A stretch of 64,000 bases of DNA, from positions 4,464,001-4,528,000 of the forward strand of contig CP043652.1 in NCBI GenBank assembly GCA_014218215.1. Direction: 5' to 3'. The stretch comes from Geodermatophilaceae bacterium NBWT11. Lineage in GTDB: Bacteria > Actinomycetota > Actinomycetes > Mycobacteriales > Geodermatophilaceae. The translations under genes were made by a program, and so were the position numbers. Each line of letters opens with the position of its first letter. The stretch's first letter is position 1. Below the pieces are notes generated by a model, which was given only the letters and a program-made list of their open reading frames with translations, did no database searches and was not told the DNA's origin. Below are positions 61,487 to 64,000 of this stretch, one piece after another.

Positions 61487-62203
61487 TCAGCGCAGCGCGG
61501 CCCCGGCGCCGGCGGCGGTGATCCACAGGTCGGTGGCGACGGCCAGGCAGTCCACCCCACGCTCGGCGAACCGGGCCGCGGTCGCCGGGTCTCCCCCGTA
61601 GGCGCCCACCGGCACCCCGGCCGCCCGGCCGGCGGCCAGCACCCGGTCCAGCGCGGAGTCCGCCGACCGGTCGTCGAGCAGGCCGTCGACGGTGGTGCCC
61701 AGCGAGAGCGACAAGTCGTTGGGTCCGATGAACAGCAGTCCGACACCAGGGACGGCGGCGATGTCCTCGACGCACGCCAGGGCGGCGGCGGACTCGATCA
61801 TCACCGCGCACAGCGGGTCCGTCGCCCGGGCGGGCTCGCCCCAGGTCGGCGCCAGCGGCCCGGCACTGCGTCGTCCCCGGGGCGGGTACGAGGCGGCCTC
61901 GACGGCGGCCCGGGCCTCCTCCGCCGAGTCCACCTGCGGGACGACGACGGCGGCCGCCCCGGCGTCCAACGCCAGCCCGATGCCGGTGAACTCCGACGAC
62001 GGCACCCGGACGACGAGGGCTGCGGGCACGCCGTGCCAGCCGCGGGCCACCTCGAGCAGCTCGGTGCGGCCGTACACGCCGTGCTGCATGTCCAGGGCCA
62101 CCCAGTCGAAGCCGGCCAGGCCGAGCCGACGTGCCGTCCCGGGGCCGGCGTCGGAGCACCAGACACCGCGGCTGTGCGGACCGAACCCCTGGCTGCTCGT
62201 CAT
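61487..62203 (-). CDS. HpcH/HpaI-family aldolase 2
   Basis: A 238-residue class II aldolase related to but clearly different from the one at 40475. Motifs are FDWVALDMQHG, VVVPQVDSAEEARAAVEAAS, IESAAALACVED and LLFIGPNDLSLSLG. It is 26 bp upstream of the epimerase gene on the same strand, probably one transcript. Confidence 0.88.
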   Translation of the reverse strand: MTSSQGFGPHSRGVWCSDAGPGTARRLGLAGFDWVALDMQHGVYGRTELLEVARGWHGVPAALVVRVPSSEFTGIGLALDAGAAAVVVPQVDSAEEARAAVEAASYPPRGRRSAGPLAPTWGEPARATDPLCAVMIESAAALACVEDIAAVPGVGLLFIGPNDLSLSLGTTVDGLLDDRSADSALDRVLAAGRAAGVPVGAYGGDPATAARFAERGVDCLAVATDLWITAAGAGAALR

Positions 62204-62247
62204 CCCGGCACGCTAGCGTCCCGGCACGTCGACCGAGGAGACAGACC

Positions 62248-62943
62248 ATGGCCCGGACTCCCCCGCCGCAGGTGACGCTGGCCGAGGTGCGCGCCGAGCT
62301 GGCTGCCCTCGAGGACCCGCGGATGCGCGCGGTCAACGCCCGGCACGGGGACGACCACGGCGTCAACCTCACCGGGCTGCGCGGGCTGGCGAAGCGGCTG
62401 AAGACCCAGCAGCCGCTGGCCCTCGAGCTGTGGGCCACCGGGGACGCCGACGAACGGCTGCTGGCGGTGCTGGTCTGCCGGCCGCGGGACTTCTCGCTCG
62501 ACGAGCTGGACACGATGCTGCGCGAGGCCCGCCTGCCCAAGGTGCACGGCTGGCTCGTCGACCACGTCGTGGAGAAGAGCCCGCACGTCGAGGAGCTGCG
62601 CGGGCGCTGGCTGGCCGACGCCGACCCGGTGGTCGAGAGCGCCGGCTGGGCGCTGACCACCGACCGGGTCGCGAAGGCCCCCGACGGACTGGACCTGCCC
62701 GGCCTGCTCGACGAGATCGAGGCCCGGATGGCCGCGGCCCCCGACCGGCTGCAGTGGGCGATGAACCACTGCCTCGCCCAGATCGGCATCGAGCACCCCG
62801 CGCACCGGGAGCGGGCCGTCGCGATCGGCGAGCGGCTGCAGGTGCTCGCGGGCTACCCGACCCCCAAGGGCTGCACGTCGCCGTTCGCCCCGCTGTGGAT
62901 CGCCGAGATGGTCCGCCGGCAGGAGCTCACCCCGGCGCGGTGA
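62248..62943 (+). CDS. DNA alkylation repair protein (AlkD-like HEAT fold)
   Basis: A 231-residue all-helical protein with the AlkD-like pattern (GLAKRLKTQQPLALELWATG, GWLVDHVVEKSPHVEELRGR, WAMNHCLAQIGIEHPAHRER). AlkD proteins remove alkylated bases from DNA; a few relatives lack activity. ATG 62248 has GAGGAG 7 bp upstream. It overlaps the convergent LysR by 17 bp. Confidence 0.82.
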   Translation: MARTPPPQVTLAEVRAELAALEDPRMRAVNARHGDDHGVNLTGLRGLAKRLKTQQPLALELWATGDADERLLAVLVCRPRDFSLDELDTMLREARLPKVHGWLVDHVVEKSPHVEELRGRWLADADPVVESAGWALTTDRVAKAPDGLDLPGLLDEIEARMAAAPDRLQWAMNHCLAQIGIEHPAHRERAVAIGERLQVLAGYPTPKGCTSPFAPLWIAEMVRRQELTPAR

Positions 62944-63844
62944 CCTGCCGGGCCGCCCGGAGGACCAGGTCCCGCAGCCAGCTGTGCTCGGGGTCGCGGG
63001 CGTACACCGGGTGCCAGTAGGCCGCTTCCACCAGGTGGCCCAGGTCGACCGGGGCGGGCAGCACCCGCAGCGCGCTGGTGGTCGGCAGCAGCCCGAGCAA
63101 CCGGCGCTGGAGCACCGCGATGCGGGGCGACCGGGCGACCAGGCCCGGGACGGTCAGGAAGGCCTCGGTCACGACCTGCACGTGCGGGTCGATGCCCTGC
63201 ATGCGCAGGATCCGGGTGGCCGGGGTCGAGGCGGTCTGCCCGCTGTAGACCGTCACCCAGGGCAGCTCGCGCAGCTGGTCGACGGTGACCGCCTCCCCGA
63301 CCTCGGGGTTGTCGGCGTCGGCGATGAGCACCCAGTCGTCGGTGAACAGGTCCATCGCCGGCAGGTCGTCGAGGAATCCGCGGGGCAGCAGCAGCAGGTC
63401 CGCAGCCAGCAGCGCCTGGTCGGCCCGGGCCACGATGTCCGGGCTGTGCGGCACGAACTTCAACCGCGCCCCCGGGGCCTCCTGACCCAGCAGCTCGGTG
63501 AGCGCGCTGCCCAGCACGGCCACGCAGTAGTCCGACAGCAGCAGGGTGAACTCCCGGGTGGAGCTGGCCGGGTCGAAGGCCGGTTGGGCGGTGAAGACCC
63601 GGTGCACCGACTGCAGCGCCAGCCGGGACTGCGACTGCAGCTGCTCGGCCAACGGGGTGAGCCGGTTCTCGTTGCCCACCCGCACCAGCAGGTCGTCCCC
63701 GAAGTGCCGACGCAGCCGGGCCAGCGCCGCCGACAGCGCGGGTTGGCTCAACCCGACCTGCTGCGCGGCCCGGGTGACGCTGCGCTGGTGCAGCAGGGCG
63801 TCGAGGGAGACCAGCAGGTTCAGGTCGAGGTTGGCCACGTTCAC
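62927..63844 (-). CDS. LysR-family regulator, nod-box type
   Basis: A 305-residue LysR protein, MNVANLDLNLLVSLDALLHQ, with HTH QVGLSQPALSAALARLRRHF and an effector domain. The start and HTH wording resemble NodD/LinR-type regulators of aromatic catabolism. It is divergent from the gene beginning at 63967, its likely target. Confidence 0.9.
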   Translation of the reverse strand: MNVANLDLNLLVSLDALLHQRSVTRAAQQVGLSQPALSAALARLRRHFGDDLLVRVGNENRLTPLAEQLQSQSRLALQSVHRVFTAQPAFDPASSTREFTLLLSDYCVAVLGSALTELLGQEAPGARLKFVPHSPDIVARADQALLAADLLLLPRGFLDDLPAMDLFTDDWVLIADADNPEVGEAVTVDQLRELPWVTVYSGQTASTPATRILRMQGIDPHVQVVTEAFLTVPGLVARSPRIAVLQRRLLGLLPTTSALRVLPAPVDLGHLVEAAYWHPVYARDPEHSWLRDLVLRAARQVTAPG

Positions 63845-63966
63845 GGCGGCAGGCTAGCCCGCCAGGTCATCAGCCGGGTCGATCCGGGCCATCAGTGATG
63901 GCGACTTCCCTGATGGTGGTGCGTGCCACATCCTCGTCCCCGTCACCGTCGACAGGAAGGCCCGCC

Positions 63967-64000
63967 GTGCCCAGCCCGAACCACGCCCACCTGGACCCGC
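63967..64000 (+). CDS. Start of a gene running off the right edge
   Basis: GTG 63967 follows AGGAAGG by about 8 bp and opens VPSPNHAHLDP, cut by the window end. It is divergent from the LysR gene at a distance of 122 bp, so a LysR-controlled catabolic gene is expected. Nothing more can be said. Confidence 0.5.
   Translation, partial: MPSPNHAHLDP

Noticed and set aside
1-64000. CRISPR arrays, rRNA genes or complete insertion sequences
   Set aside because: No regularly spaced direct repeats, no rRNA-like segments and no transposase gene were found on either strand.

Overview
The window is a very GC-rich, gene-dense stretch of an actinobacterial chromosome. GTG starts are frequent, 4-bp ATGA/GTGA start-stop overlaps are common, TetR regulators are abundant, and there are an NDMA-type alcohol dehydrogenase, CaiB/thiolase/DUF35 acyl-CoA genes and a MobF-type relaxase fragment. 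A soil-type actinobacterium (for example Geodermatophilaceae or a relative) fits, but no 16S or other marker is present, so the genus is a guess. Nearly everything is accessory catabolism, transport and local regulation. The only clear foreign DNA is a degraded element near 50.0-52.3 kb.

Layout. 0-12.8 kb: a drug-type MFS exporter with a divergent TetR and a large shared inverted repeat; two overlapping single-domain LuxR-type regulators; a TetR; an esterase plus Baeyer-Villiger monooxygenase (BVMO) pair; an MMPL exporter between TetR genes; and an SGNH hydrolase-FUSC-TetR operon. 12.9-25.5 kb: two paralogous glycoside-use modules. Each has a TetR regulator and a GPH/sucrose-type MFS carrier; they are accompanied by two GH3 enzymes, one GH2 enzyme and an esterase-type hydrolase. 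Five promoters here carry palindromes built on TTTCCC...GGGAAA on or beside the -10 region, which suggests one regulon. 25.6-33.3 kb: a TetR facing a tightly packed minus-strand operon for alcohol/aldehyde oxidation and CoA-ester metabolism: aldehyde dehydrogenase, NTF2-like protein, fused double CaiB, NDMA-type alcohol dehydrogenase, frameshifted Ltp-type thiolase and a DUF35 protein without its zinc cysteines. 33.5-47.6 kb: an Ohr peroxidase, a second esterase/BVMO pair, a PucR regulator, an SDR, a P450 with a small CxC protein, and a divergent six-gene operon (HpcH/HpaI aldolase, 3Fe-4S ferredoxin, PTE-like lactonase, ferredoxin reductase, MDR dehydrogenase, large FAD/Fe-S dehydrogenase). 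Together these would make a complete P450 electron chain plus oxidation, lactone-opening and retro-aldol steps for an unknown substrate.

47.6-53.3 kb: a LysR regulator, a hypothetical gene, a small alarmone synthetase, then the mobile-element graveyard. It holds a truncated relaxase, a piece of an exported element protein, a TIR-domain tail and a tRNA 3' end, followed by a small acidic protein, a VanZ-like protein and an enoyl-CoA-hydratase remnant. 53.3-64 kb: an S15/CocE hydrolase overlapping a metallo-beta-lactamase-fold protein tail to tail; a TetR/SDR pair with two palindromic operators; aldo/keto reductase; universal stress protein and amino-acid permease; NAD-dependent epimerase; a second HpcH/HpaI aldolase; an AlkD-like protein; a LysR regulator; and the first codons of a divergent gene at the edge.

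The most unusual material is the shared TTTCCC/GGGAAA promoter architecture of the glycosidase modules, the P450-lactonase-aldolase locus, and the decayed element with a TIR fragment next to a tRNA 3' end. All functions are read from sequence motifs only.
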